DNA of 64,000 nucleotides from Asterias amurensis (Eukaryota > Echinodermata > Asteroidea > Forcipulatida > Asteriidae). The position numbers and the translations under genes are program-made. The notes under the pieces are model-generated. The model searched no databases, was not told the DNA's origin, and worked only from the letters and a program-made list of their open reading frames with translations. The first letter of the stretch is position 1. Every line of letters starts with the position of its first letter. The stretch is taken from the NCBI RefSeq assembly GCF_032118995.1, contig NC_092668.1:14859501-14923500 (forward strand), written 5' to 3'. Shown piece after piece: positions 49,131 to 59,160 of this stretch.

Positions 49131-49210
49131 CGCCCTCAAGTTTGAGGGCGCTCTTCAAAAATTTGCCCTGCTTGATCGACGACGAGGGCGCGCTCTTCAA
49201 AAATTTGCCC
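49131..49210 (+). promoter_or_regulatory. PBLD upstream region: palindrome and direct repeats
   Basis: Just upstream of the PBLD start there is a near-palindrome CGCCCTCAAGTTTGAGGGCG (49131-49150). Overlapping it is a direct repeat: GAGGGCGCTCTTCAAAAATT with TGCCC (49144-49168) recurs with two extra bases at 49184-49210. The repeat ends 30 bp before the ATG at 49241, so it is in the promoter or 5' UTR. Confidence 0.6.
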
Positions 49211-49240
49211 GGCGCTTAGAAGTAAAAAGTTAAGTCTGAA

Positions 49241-52200
49241 ATGGCAGCCGAAAAGTTTGGACATTTTGCTGTTTCTGGACAAGAAGGACGGTTACCAATG
49301 GTAACAGTGGATGCATTCACCGATATACCGTTTGCTGGAAACCCAGCTGCTATCTGCCTGCTAAATGAGGTAAGGGAGCAGTGTTTGTTTGAGGTCATGT
49401 TTTTTCTTTCTACTAAAGAATCTAAATGTTGGCGTTTAGAAAATAGTGATATAGTCCAAGACTAAATCAAACTTTAAAAGCACCGAGCATAAACTTTATC
49501 ATCCTACATACATAGAGCAAGTCACGACTTATAAATTGTGAGCTTAACTTTAATTATATTAATAAGTTTTAGGTAGCAAACACAACAGAGGAATGAAATC
49601 AAAATGGTGTACTTCCCAAAAAGCAAAGACTGAATGAAAGAGAAAGTGAATTGACAATGAATAATGATGGGGGGGGGGGGGGGGGCATGAGTGAGACTTG
49701 CTGCTGGAAATTTAGAGTACTAGGTAGTCCTTACTAAGCAAGTTGGCCTGTAAGTATTAGTATTAAGGCTAAATCATGTGCTTTTGTTAATTCACTCTGA
49801 CCTGACTCGTCACGTGGAGTCATGATTCATGATGTACATCAAATAATCTAGAAAACGATGAATTTAAACTTGTCTGTGACTACTGGAGCAATTTTTTTCT
49901 TGTTGTTACATTTTTTATTGATTTTTGTCTACTTAGGATATTAGGATAAGATGAAAATTGCAGCCGAGATGAATCTATCAGAGACGGCTTATTTACAGAC
50001 AGTCCAACCGGAAGAATCATTTCAGAATGGTAAATACAAGAGTCGATCATAATGTAGCTTTCGTAAAGTTGGGGAAGTAGTGGTTTTTGCTCAACCAGCC
50101 AGGCTTCTAATGGATGATACCCTAGCCTACATCCGTGTGGACTGTAAATGGGGTAACCCTGTTTCAGCCCTAGGAGTAGGTGGCAACAACCCCTGGAAAC
50201 ATAGTTGAATTGTACCCCACACCTTGAAGTGGCCTTCAGGCTTTGTGTGTCTTGCCCCAAAATGTGTGTGAATGCTCTGCGCACCGGGGCGTGTTACTAG
50301 ATGTGCATTCATTTGACGTAATGGTTTACAGTTGCCTATTAATATCCTTTTTCTTTCATACAGCAAGTCGGGTGAAGATTCGTTGGTTTACTCCCACCAA
50401 TGAGGTCAATCTTTGTGGCCATGCGACCCTAGCATCTGCAGCAGCCTTGTTTAACGTCGTTGGTAACAGGTGCGATTCCATCAGGTTTCAGTCCAAGAGT
50501 GGGGAGCTGATAGCGAGTCGAGAAGGGAAGTCCATCGGCTTGGATTTCCCTCTAAATAAACCATCAAAAGAGGTATTCATTCAGACTTTCTCAAATACTT
50601 TTCCATAAATTTGCCAGTAAAGAACGTAACCACAACATTTTTGACTAAAATCCTTTTCTGCCCTCTGTTGCCCTACGGCTGACACAACTGCACCGGATTG
50701 AATCCCTACAAAAGTTGGACCGTATAGTAAAGTTTGAGCTAAAAAACATTTATATTTTTTATTTTCTCTTGGTTTGTTTAGGATGAGGCACCTCTATCAG
50801 AATTAATTCAGGTAAGTTTCCTTCAAATAAACTATCAATCATGAAATTTTGTTTGGTCCAATTTTTCTGGTATACTTTTGTTTAACCCTAACTCCTTGAG
50901 TAAGTTACTTAAAACGTTGCTCAATAAACAAAAACCTCATCTCCCATTTTGATGCCTTGGCTAAAAATTCACAATGCACTTAGGACAAGTTGTCAGTATC
51001 ACCTTCATTTTATGACATCACACTTCTCTTAGCAATTAGTTTTGGGTCAATTTAAACTGCCACATATCAGTTTAGTATAACCCCAAGTTCAATAGAATCA
51101 GACTGGACTGGTGGTTGAATATTTGAAAATGACAACTTTTCTCAATTTGTGTACAGGTAACCATTGGTGACTATAAACCCCAAGAAGTTTTTTATTCTGA
51201 AACAACTAAAAAACTGCTGCTTAGACTTTCGGACTCTGAGACAAGGTACTAGAACTTGTAAGTGTTTAGAATGAGAATTGTTACTTTTGCCGTTAAATGT
51301 TGGCAAGTAGTATGCTATATGATCTTATAAACTAAATTTTTTTCATGCTACAAGGGGAATGTAAATGTGCCTATGGGTTTGGAAGGGGGTCGCTTAGCAG
51401 TCATATAAATCAAATTCTGCTTAGGGAGAATAGTTGGGTATCAAGTGCCTTCATTTCAAACGAGAGCAACCGGTCCTTAACATAGTTATGTATTATTTTC
51501 TCCTATTCTACAGAGACACTTTGGAGAGTCTGAAACCAGACTGTACAGCCATGATGGCTGCCCCTAATGCTTCTCATGTACGGGGTGTTATAGTGACACT
51601 GAAGGGTAACCGTGACAACGGTGCCGTGGATGCAGAAGACAGACAGTATGATTTCATCTCCAGGTATTTTTCTCCGTGGAACGGTATCCCAGAAGACCCT
51701 GTTACAGGTTAGTTGATCCAGACACTGGAAAAGTTTAGATAACCTTGTTGTATAAATATAATGTTGTGACAGAACCGTCTTGTGCACAGAGGTCATCATG
51801 ATGATATCCCCTTGAACAAAGAACTTGACCATAATTTGCTTCTCTCACCCTCACCATATGTAAGGCTCGATCATTTCTCACATGGACATCCCTGCCAGTT
51901 TTAAATGTTGACTTAAGACCCCGTCACCTACTCTTTTATTCCCTTATTAAAAAGATGTTCACTGTATCTTTTGTTCAGGTTCTGCACACACTGTTTTAGC
52001 TGGTTACTGGGCAGAGAAACTGAGCAAGAAAGAACTTTATGGTAAGATTTCAAATTGATCTTATTTGATACTTTCTTAATGTTTAAAATGGAAGTAGTAG
52101 TGGCCTACAGTTGACATGTAAGCTACTGTTGATCTCAGTTGAGTGAGATGAAGCAATGTTTTCATCGTGAAATGTAAACGTAGATTACATCGTTCTCTGA

Positions 52201-52972
52201 AAATGATTCAGATTTTGCTTTTGCTGAGTAGGATTGAGTTCTCATTCTCATCGAGTATGATTGAGATACATTTAGTTGTATACAATACTGAGTAGGATTA
52301 AAACTCACCACTGAGTTTCATAGGGTTTTGGATCTCACTTTAATTTTGGTAGAATTCTGACTGATTGCCGTGTAGGGTAAGAGATCTCACTATCACAAAA
52401 TGCGACTAGGGTCTAGGGTCTCACTCTCACCAACACTCAGTAAGATTAGGGTCTCACCAAGCTAGGATGCCGCTGATCTAACTCATCGAGTAAGATTTGC
52501 TTTTCACCATAATCTGAGTTAGTTTGGAATATCAGTACAGATAATTGGGATCGAGATTTGATATTTTTAGCCGAGTAGGACAAAAAACTTATGGTTGAGT
52601 AGGTTTGACATTTGAGATTCACCATAGCTGATTAGGACTGAGAACTCACTTTCATTGATAAGGATACATTTCTGTATCAAACAATCAATGAGGTCAAATT
52701 GATCTCGCCATGTTGATAGGAACAAATTTGTCTACTACTGCTACTTGATGTTTTGTGTGTGAAGTTGATACTCTGCAACTTAATTGGTGACATTTTTGTT
52801 CAAGAGCGCCCTCTACTGACAACCCAAGTCATGATTGTCAAATGATTGTGTTTTAACAGCTCGTCAGCGTTCCAAGAGGGGTGGTGATATTGAGATGAGG
52901 GTACGGGATGACGGGCGCGTTGATCTACTTGGACGAGCTACGGTTGTACTTCAGGGTGAAATTGCTATTTAG
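49241..52972 (+). CDS. PBLD: Phenazine biosynthesis-like domain-containing protein (PhzF fold)
   Basis: A PhzF-family isomerase-like protein; the human protein is PBLD (MAWBP) and its natural substrate is not established. Eight coding exons: 49241-49369, 49945-50029, 50364-50572, 50782-50811, 51157-51245, 51514-51707, 51979-52041, 52860-52972. They sum to 912 nt, 303 aa (human 288). Family motifs are in order: VDAFTDIPFAGNPAAICLL (~23-41), MNLSETAY with the catalytic-type Glu56, IRWFTPTNEVNLCGHATLAS, then a C-terminal half with FISRYFSPWNGIPEDPVTGS and AHTVLAGYW. The N-terminus is about 15 residues longer than the human one. Exon 2 has two candidate AGs four codons apart at its start (TTAG|GATATTAG|GAT); only the second keeps the frame. 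It points towards the FABP gene. Confidence 0.96.
50058..50278 (+). mobile_element. tRNA-derived SINE, family D, copy 3 (headless)
   Basis: It starts at GTAAAGTTGGGGAAGTAGTG and carries ATGGATGATACCCTAGCC, GGGGTAACCCTGTTTCAGCC, TAGGAGTAGGTGGC and AGTGGCCTTCAGGC. The tRNA head is missing, a usual 5' truncation of SINE copies. It lies in PBLD intron 2. Confidence 0.75.
52120..52690. repeat. Degenerate tandem repeat in PBLD intron 7
   Basis: The motif GAGTAGGATT followed by variations of GGTCTCACTCTCA recurs some ten times at roughly 40-60 bp (for example GAGTAGGATTGAG, GAGTAGGATTAAA, AGTAAGATTAGGGTCTCAC, GAGTAGGACA, GATTAGGACTGAG). The units are strongly diverged, so this is an old array. Confidence 0.55.
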
Positions 52973-53020
52973 GACATCACTCCCTTGCTTTGGTTATTTG
53001 GCTTGCCTCAACAAGTGTTA

Positions 53021-53204
53021 AGGCCCAGTCACACAGGCCCCGATAATGAGAACGAAAACGATAACGATAAAAATAAAAATGCACGCCCTCGATTGGTTGA
53101 ATGACGTGGGCGTTTTCTGCAAGGAGCAATTCAACCAATCGCGAGCTTGCATTTTTATCGTTATCGTTTTCATTCTCGTTATCGGGGCCTGTGTGACCGG
53201 GCCT
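53021..53204. mobile_element. 184-bp PIF/Harbinger-type MITE
   Basis: Long terminal inverted repeats start AGGCCCAGTCACACAGGCCC and extend through CGATAATGAGAACGAAAACG; the right end mirrors them and closes GTGTGACCGGGCCT. TTA flanks both ends (53018-53020 and 53205-53207), a 3-bp target-site duplication as for PIF/Harbinger elements. There is no coding capacity. It lies 48 bp past the PBLD stop, probably within its 3' UTR. Confidence 0.8.
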
Positions 53205-53844
53205 TTAGAAGTATAAAGGCCGACTTCGAATGGACTGCTGTGGTGTCGGCGTTGGTCTTGGCATTGGTCTTGGCCTCAGAGACTCAGAACTTGGACTTGG
53301 CTTTGGGCTTCGGAGGTCGTGTACTTGACTACAACACTAGTGGTTATGATGACCATAGTCACTCATTGAATACATTCTGTTATACAAAGACGGTTGTAGG
53401 ACTCTTTTTTTTAACCAACATTGGGGTTGAGACGGGAGCACCCCCTTTCAGAACCCCTCCCCCCAAGTACAATCAAGAACCTGCTCCAAAGATTGGTTCC
53501 TTACACCAAAAAGCCCCCAAATCTATGCCCGTGCCCCTGTTTGCAAAACTCTAGTTGTGCCACTGTTAAGTTTTGATCTGAAATATAATTAGTCAGTAGT
53601 TAAAAGAGAAACATCCGACTGAGTCAATAATTATTTGACTAAAACACATGATTCATTGATACATGTACAAAAATGTGTGATTTATTTCAACGTTTCAAAC
53701 TTCCTATACAGCTTCATGAGATATACAGTTATATAGTTAATGAGTGAAAGGACTTGTGTAATTTTTTACATGATTTTATAATATAATAAAACCTTTATCA
53801 TTTTGTACTGATCATAAATGTTCGACTGCAGTTGTTGATGATGT

Positions 53845-54872
53845 TTATGCCTTGTTGAAGAATCTTGTTGCCTTGGTTCCCATAATGTCAAAACTCATGA
53901 CTAGTTGACCTCCAACAATCTCACGGGTCGCTGTCCCGTTTCCACCAGACCCTTTGAGGACGAGCTTATCTCCCTCCCAGCAAGGTGTGGCTTTAACCTC
54001 AACCCCTCGGAGGGCCTTGATGTCTGGGTCGGAAAACTCAACACCTGAAGAAAAGAAAATACAATCATAGTTATTAATTAGAATAATAGTAATAATAATT
54101 GTTGTGAAGGTAGTGCAATCTGTTCTACCAGGGAGGGTCCTTGTGGATGATACCCATGCCAACATCTGAAGGAAGGGGGTAACCCTGTTTCAGCCCTAGG
54201 AGTAAGTGGCAATGAGCCCCTGGTGGCAGTTAAGTAGCCCTCACCTGTGGCCTTGTGATGTTACGTGATCTTTCATAAAAACATTTATAACATTTTAAAG
54301 TAGGATTTTAAACTTTGCTTGATGGAATGCCATCTTAGTAGGATTTGCTATGGAAACCATCTCTCTGTGCAAGTTGAGGTAATACTTAGAATTTGAGACA
54401 TCATGGCCAACTGATTAAAACAATAAATTGTTACACTGCAAGTTGTTTTTAGATTACCAAAACTCATAAAGACCTTAAACGATTGTCAAGGCCCTTTAAA
54501 GATTGTACTGTAGTGTGTTGGTACTCATAAATAGAAGTTTAACAAGGAGACCCGAGGGGGTGGAAGTAATTTTAAATGAACTTCAAGAAACTTAAATTAA
54601 GATTCTTTATGAAATTCCTTGTTTTTCCAAGACAAGAATAAATCTGGAAATCACAATAGATTGTTACACTCACCAATTGTGAACTTAGCCTCACGGCAGT
54701 TGCCATCGGCAGCGGTTGTCTTGACAGTGAAGTCATCTCCACTTTGGGTGATCTCTACGGTAGAGGAGGGGTCAGTAGGGCGCTTCTCAGCCGGTACCTT
54801 AAGAAGGTCTAATAGAGCATCCATACCATCTCCGCTGGCATACACCCACTTTCCGCTCAAGTCACAAGGCAT
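53845..54872 (-). CDS. Fatty-acid-binding protein (intracellular lipid-binding family)
   Basis: A small cytosolic beta-barrel carrier of fatty acids or related lipids. Two coding exons, 54872-54674 and 54044-53845, sum to 399 nt, 132 aa, the exact size of many FABPs. Family features are the start LSGKWVYASGDGMDALLDLL (fingerprint G-x-W), then VEITQSGDDFTVKTT, and the end FDIMGTKATRFFNKA. The usual carboxylate-binding Arg-x-Tyr near the C-terminus is Arg-Phe-Phe here, so the Tyr is replaced. Vertebrate FABP genes have three introns; this one has a single coding intron, plus one in the 5' UTR (acceptor TTTACAG 25 nt before the ATG, noncoding exon near 56265-56330). Two TGT/TGC Cys codons lie in the protein, one at residue 3. 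Subfamily is not clear. It is convergent with PBLD. Confidence 0.93.
54107..54240 (+). mobile_element. tRNA-derived SINE, family D, copy 4 (fragment)
   Basis: The fragment carries GAAGGTAGTGCAATCTGTTC, TGGATGATACCCATGCC, GGGGGTAACCCTGTTTCAGC, CTAGGAGTAAGTGGCAA and GGCCTTGTGATG. It lies in the single coding intron of the FABP gene, opposite to it. Confidence 0.65.
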
Positions 54873-56264
54873 GTTGGTTGAGATGAGTTGGGTAACTGTA
54901 AAGAGAGGAAGGATTGTTTTGAGTTAAGTAAAACCACTATCACACAGTAAATTGTGTTTGGGATGCGAATGTGACTTAAGACCAATGGAATGAAAGCCAT
55001 TTCATACGTCTCTCGAGGTCATTTGAAAAGGACGAGGTAGTTAGAATATTATCGATTGATGTTTACGATAATTGCAAGATGGAAACCTATATATAGAAAC
55101 AGAAGAATCCAAGCATCCACAAAAATGACAACTCGGAACTAGAATAGCAAGAAGGGGAAACTAATAGTAATAACATGAGAAGGGCTTCACCCAGTGGACA
55201 AACACTGCCTGATGATAAACTATATAATTTGTGTTGCCATGGTAAAACAGACAATAACAAGCAATATATATATATATGTGTATTCTAATGAATTGTCACA
55301 TTCTATAAGATTATCTTAATGTTGACATAATGACTGAAAGTAAACAGCGCACCTTTGATATATTAGTTTGCCTTCGCGCCGAGGGGATTTGTATACAGTT
55401 GCGAGTTGACAGAACAAACAGAATGTCATTATGGTGATTTTATTGCGAAGATCGGGCACAAGATTAAATGTATCTTTGAGCTAAGTGGAGGGAGTGTTTG
55501 TTTACCCATTGGCCCTTGGGTTTATCGAGTCTTTGCTTTTGTTTTGGAGTTATAAAACAACTGGTAACTTCTTAAAATTCTGAACAACCCGAATGAAGTG
55601 TTACATTTCACGGAAAAGGGTTCATCAAGAAAATGTCTTTTTACAAAAAAAAAATTCAGGAGAATGAAACTTGATGTAGAGTCTTCACTCCTGTAATCCA
55701 ATTTCTCGCATTATTTCAAACAGTTTTACTTGTAGCAAATATCATTGTATACCCATACTCTACTGCGGTAAATACTTTAAACTGGAAGTGTTAACAAGTA
55801 GGCTTATCAAACAACACATCTTGCCAGATCAGAACTTCTCCAAATGTACATTTGTTCTACCTCCATGGTTTAATTCAACTTTGAAACAATACGACGTAAC
55901 AAGACGACAAAACATGCCAACTGGTAAACCAAACAACTGGTAAACTGCAGTTCCAAGGTTTGGGTTACTACTTCGACCCCCATGGGTTATCGGACATGCA
56001 ATAAGAACAAGAAGAAATAGAACCTTGCTTGGAAAAGAGCAAATAATATTGCACAAGGCACAGTAAAAGGAGGACGGAAGCTCGAGGGAAATACACCATC
56101 AAAGAGTGGACAGGAGCTGAGAGTTTGCCTAACTAGAGGGCAGAGAGGCATTGGTGCCGAACACCTGAGGGTATAAGGAATTGATGAAAATGAATCCTGT
56201 GAAAGGCTTTATCTTTAAAAGTGTACAGAGAAAGAAACAACATATCAAGAATTCGGTATCTTAC

Positions 56265-56364
56265 CTTTCGTAGGGAAGAAAGAGTAGTCAGTTGACGAGA
56301 TCCTTTCAAGATGTTTGGCTGGAGAGAGATGCTCCTGAATGCCCAATCTACTCCTTCTTATAAG
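56265..56364 (-). promoter_or_regulatory. FABP promoter (TATA box) and noncoding first exon
   Basis: On the minus strand TTATAAG (within 56357-56364) stands where a TATA box is expected. A first exon from about 56330 to 56265 would follow, ending CTACGAAAG|GTAAGATAC. It joins to the acceptor before the FABP start codon at 54897. The transcription start is inferred from the usual 25-30 bp spacing. Confidence 0.6.
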
Positions 56365-58559
56365 CTACACCCTCAAGCTTCCGACCAATCAGAACCCAGC
56401 ATGTCACCACGCCCCGTGTTCTGATTGGCTACCGGTGAAGATAAGAGATGGAATTATGACTTTAACCTCCCTCTGTTGGTGACACAGTTATTAGTGACAC
56501 GATGACCTCTGTCGTGTGTGTATTTTCACTCTGAGTTCCTTTTTGAATACACGTACAAAGTTCGCAATATGTGTTACAGTGTTACGTAATAAACGTATAT
56601 TTTTAAAAATACGACCATCGTAAAACACTGACATTTATTGGCAATAAACTGCAGGGAGGTTTTTCGTCACAATTCAAGTCTGGTTCTTGAAATGGTTACA
56701 GCAAACAGCTAACAAATATATGTCTGCCTCAACAACCTGCTCATTACTGTTTTTTTGTTGGAACAGATGTTTTTTCATAATATCTAACTTTTTACACGCA
56801 CCACAACACCAATTTGTTAATATATCATCCACAGAATAGGTGTTCGCGATTCAGTGAAAACAAAAACTATATGGTTGATGTTTTACCAGGAATTTTGCTC
56901 ACATTATTCATAGGCTAATTCATGTTTTAATTGCTGCAAATTGTGTATGGGAGTTGTGTTAGTCTTCAGATTACGCATGGATTTGAGCTTTTGGTTGGAT
57001 ATATTCTGTCCTCAAATATCAACTCTTCAGTTTGTCTTTAAAGCCTCCTTCGTGTTAATTTTGTTCATGTTTCTTTCGAAGAACATGAAAGTCTAAAGCA
57101 TTGCATTGGAAGGTACTGTTGGTATAAACATAATTTCTAAAGTCGAAACAACTTCCTGAACATTCTTAATCGAAAGCTTTGCATTATGTATCAGGTTGAT
57201 GTTTGTCAGGGAGTGTAAATTTATCGCAGTCTAATTCCTGTTTCGATTGCTAAAATCAAAGAAACAATTATGTTTGGTGATGGGAAGAGCTGGATGGGGC
57301 CTTTAGTGACAGATAGTCTGAACGTATCATTATTAAGCTCGAGTGCTCCATGTTGAAACTATATTGACATCAACTCTTTAGGTTGCATTTTCCATTTATC
57401 AAGGATTTTGCACAAAAGTGCTTCTTCAAAACGGAGCCTTGCTTATTTTTTAATGTTTACTAAAACAATGTACAGATTGATACATTCAACAAACTTACAT
57501 CCAGAGCTAAAAAAAAAAACTTGGCACTCATTTTATACAAAGAATTATCCTACTTTTAAAATACAGTTATGGATCGACACATGCTCTATATCATTTGCTG
57601 TTGTAAAGTTGTATTATTTAGTTGAGTACTATAGACGACGTGCTGGGTTTATTCTTCCTCCATGGCCCAACAAAACACCAACGCTGTGTGTTATCAGTTA
57701 TATAATTCTCTATAATAGTGATACTGCTATGATGACTCACAGCTTAGCATATAACCAACAAAATGCTCTTGGCCTTTGACCTAGTGCCTAGCTTCACGGT
57801 GATGGCTTAGTATCTTTGTTTATCAGATGAGTACATAATTCATCTTGGAAGAAATCATTTTCAAACACTCAATCCCAAACCATAGCAACAGATGATCTGG
57901 AGTAAATGTTGCTAGCCATTGCCAAAGTACGCAGTCAAAGTATCACTGGGGACACCCAATTCGTTATTAATTTTAGAAGTAATTATGTCTTAATTAATTG
58001 AATGCCGGTGCTTTAAATGTTGTGGGAAGAGTACATTCATTTTAATTTCTCTCTTCTCCACATGGTACAAAGTTATAAAACGTCCCTAGCACACCTGGTA
58101 GTATTGCTCCGCAAATTTCTGCCAAGCAAAAAAAGAGCAAGAAATCAGTCACAAATTGTACACAAGACATTTTATTTTGGCCGGTGACCTTTTTACGGGT
58201 AGCTCCCAATATTTTGGAGTATTATTATAACTTCTTTAAATTACCATACAATATATCTCCCCATAAGTTATTTAACCCAGTATATATTGTATTCACTACA
58301 GAGGTGTCAAATGTCTGGTTGAATAATATTGTTTCTTGGTCAGTAATCATCAATGAAGACTGCTTGGGTTATATTTAGTTTATCATGCATGAATTTGCCA
58401 TTGACCTTGTTGATAACAGAATCCTAGTCCAGTTATCAAAGCATAACCAAACGGGGTACATCAACATTTCCCAAAACCATTGTTTGCGAAAATAGAAACA
58501 CAAACAGTTTTTCGTCCTTCGTTAAGAAATGGATCGGGTCACGACTTCCATCTTAAAAG
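56365..58559. other. No gene identified; intergenic
   Basis: AT-rich DNA between the divergent FABP and LRR-Ig genes. A 123-codon open frame at 57408-57779 begins with TTG and looks like chance. I see no tandem repeats, RNA genes or clear elements here. Confidence 0.5.
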
Positions 58560-58748
58560 CACAATTCTGAAACAAGAAACGAGTCGTTAGAATAGTCTGC
58601 TTGAAAGTTAAGTCTTTGGTTCTCAACTACTGCTGGATTTTGCCAGTCCTTGCGATTCTGATTGTCTTGTTTTCTGCCAGCGATTATTTTCTTCGAAAGT
58701 TAAACTCCAGCTACGCTTGTTTTCATCCAGTCAACCTTTACCACCACG
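58560..58748 (+). other. Possible noncoding first exon of the LRR-Ig gene
   Basis: The LRR-Ig start codon lies 10 nt after an acceptor (CATTTCAG|AAAGCCAAAATG), so a 5' UTR exon is expected upstream. The best donor is CCACCACG|GTAAGTTTT at 58748/58749. The exon start is a guess. A frame within it encodes a hydrophobic stretch but has no ATG. Confidence 0.4.
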
Positions 58749-59160
58749 GTAAGTTTTTGCCTTTCACAAAGTTATATGTAGACTTTTTATTTTATTTCAA
58801 ATGAAGATAAAAAGTTCATTGTTGTTCGAATATGTTGAATATTATAATTATGATTATTAAAGAAATGTAGGCCTAGTTGCGTTGTTATCATGTTTCTGGG
58901 AACATTTATTGTGTTGGGAAATTTCACCTCTTTATTAGCTTTTTTTCCTTCTTAGTATTTAATCAATTCTTTAGGGGGGCTTAATCCTCTCAAAAAGAAA
59001 ATGGTGATGAAACACGGTAAACGTAACACGTTGGGCGTGGTACAAGGTTTTTTTTTACTAGAAATTACCTTCTCGTATAAATTATATCTAATTCTATATG
59101 GAAATAGTTTTATAATGGTAAAAATAGTGATTTTGTTTTGCTTCATTTCAGAAAGCCAAA

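Noticed and set aside
57408-57779. 123-codon plus-strand frame
   Set aside because: It starts with TTG, has no recognisable motif and sits in AT-rich DNA without splice context.
58601-58804. Hydrophobic frame resembling a signal-anchor (SLVLNYCWILPVLAILIVL)
   Set aside because: It has no ATG, only TTG, and lies in the presumed 5' UTR exon of the LRR-Ig gene; it crosses the donor site.
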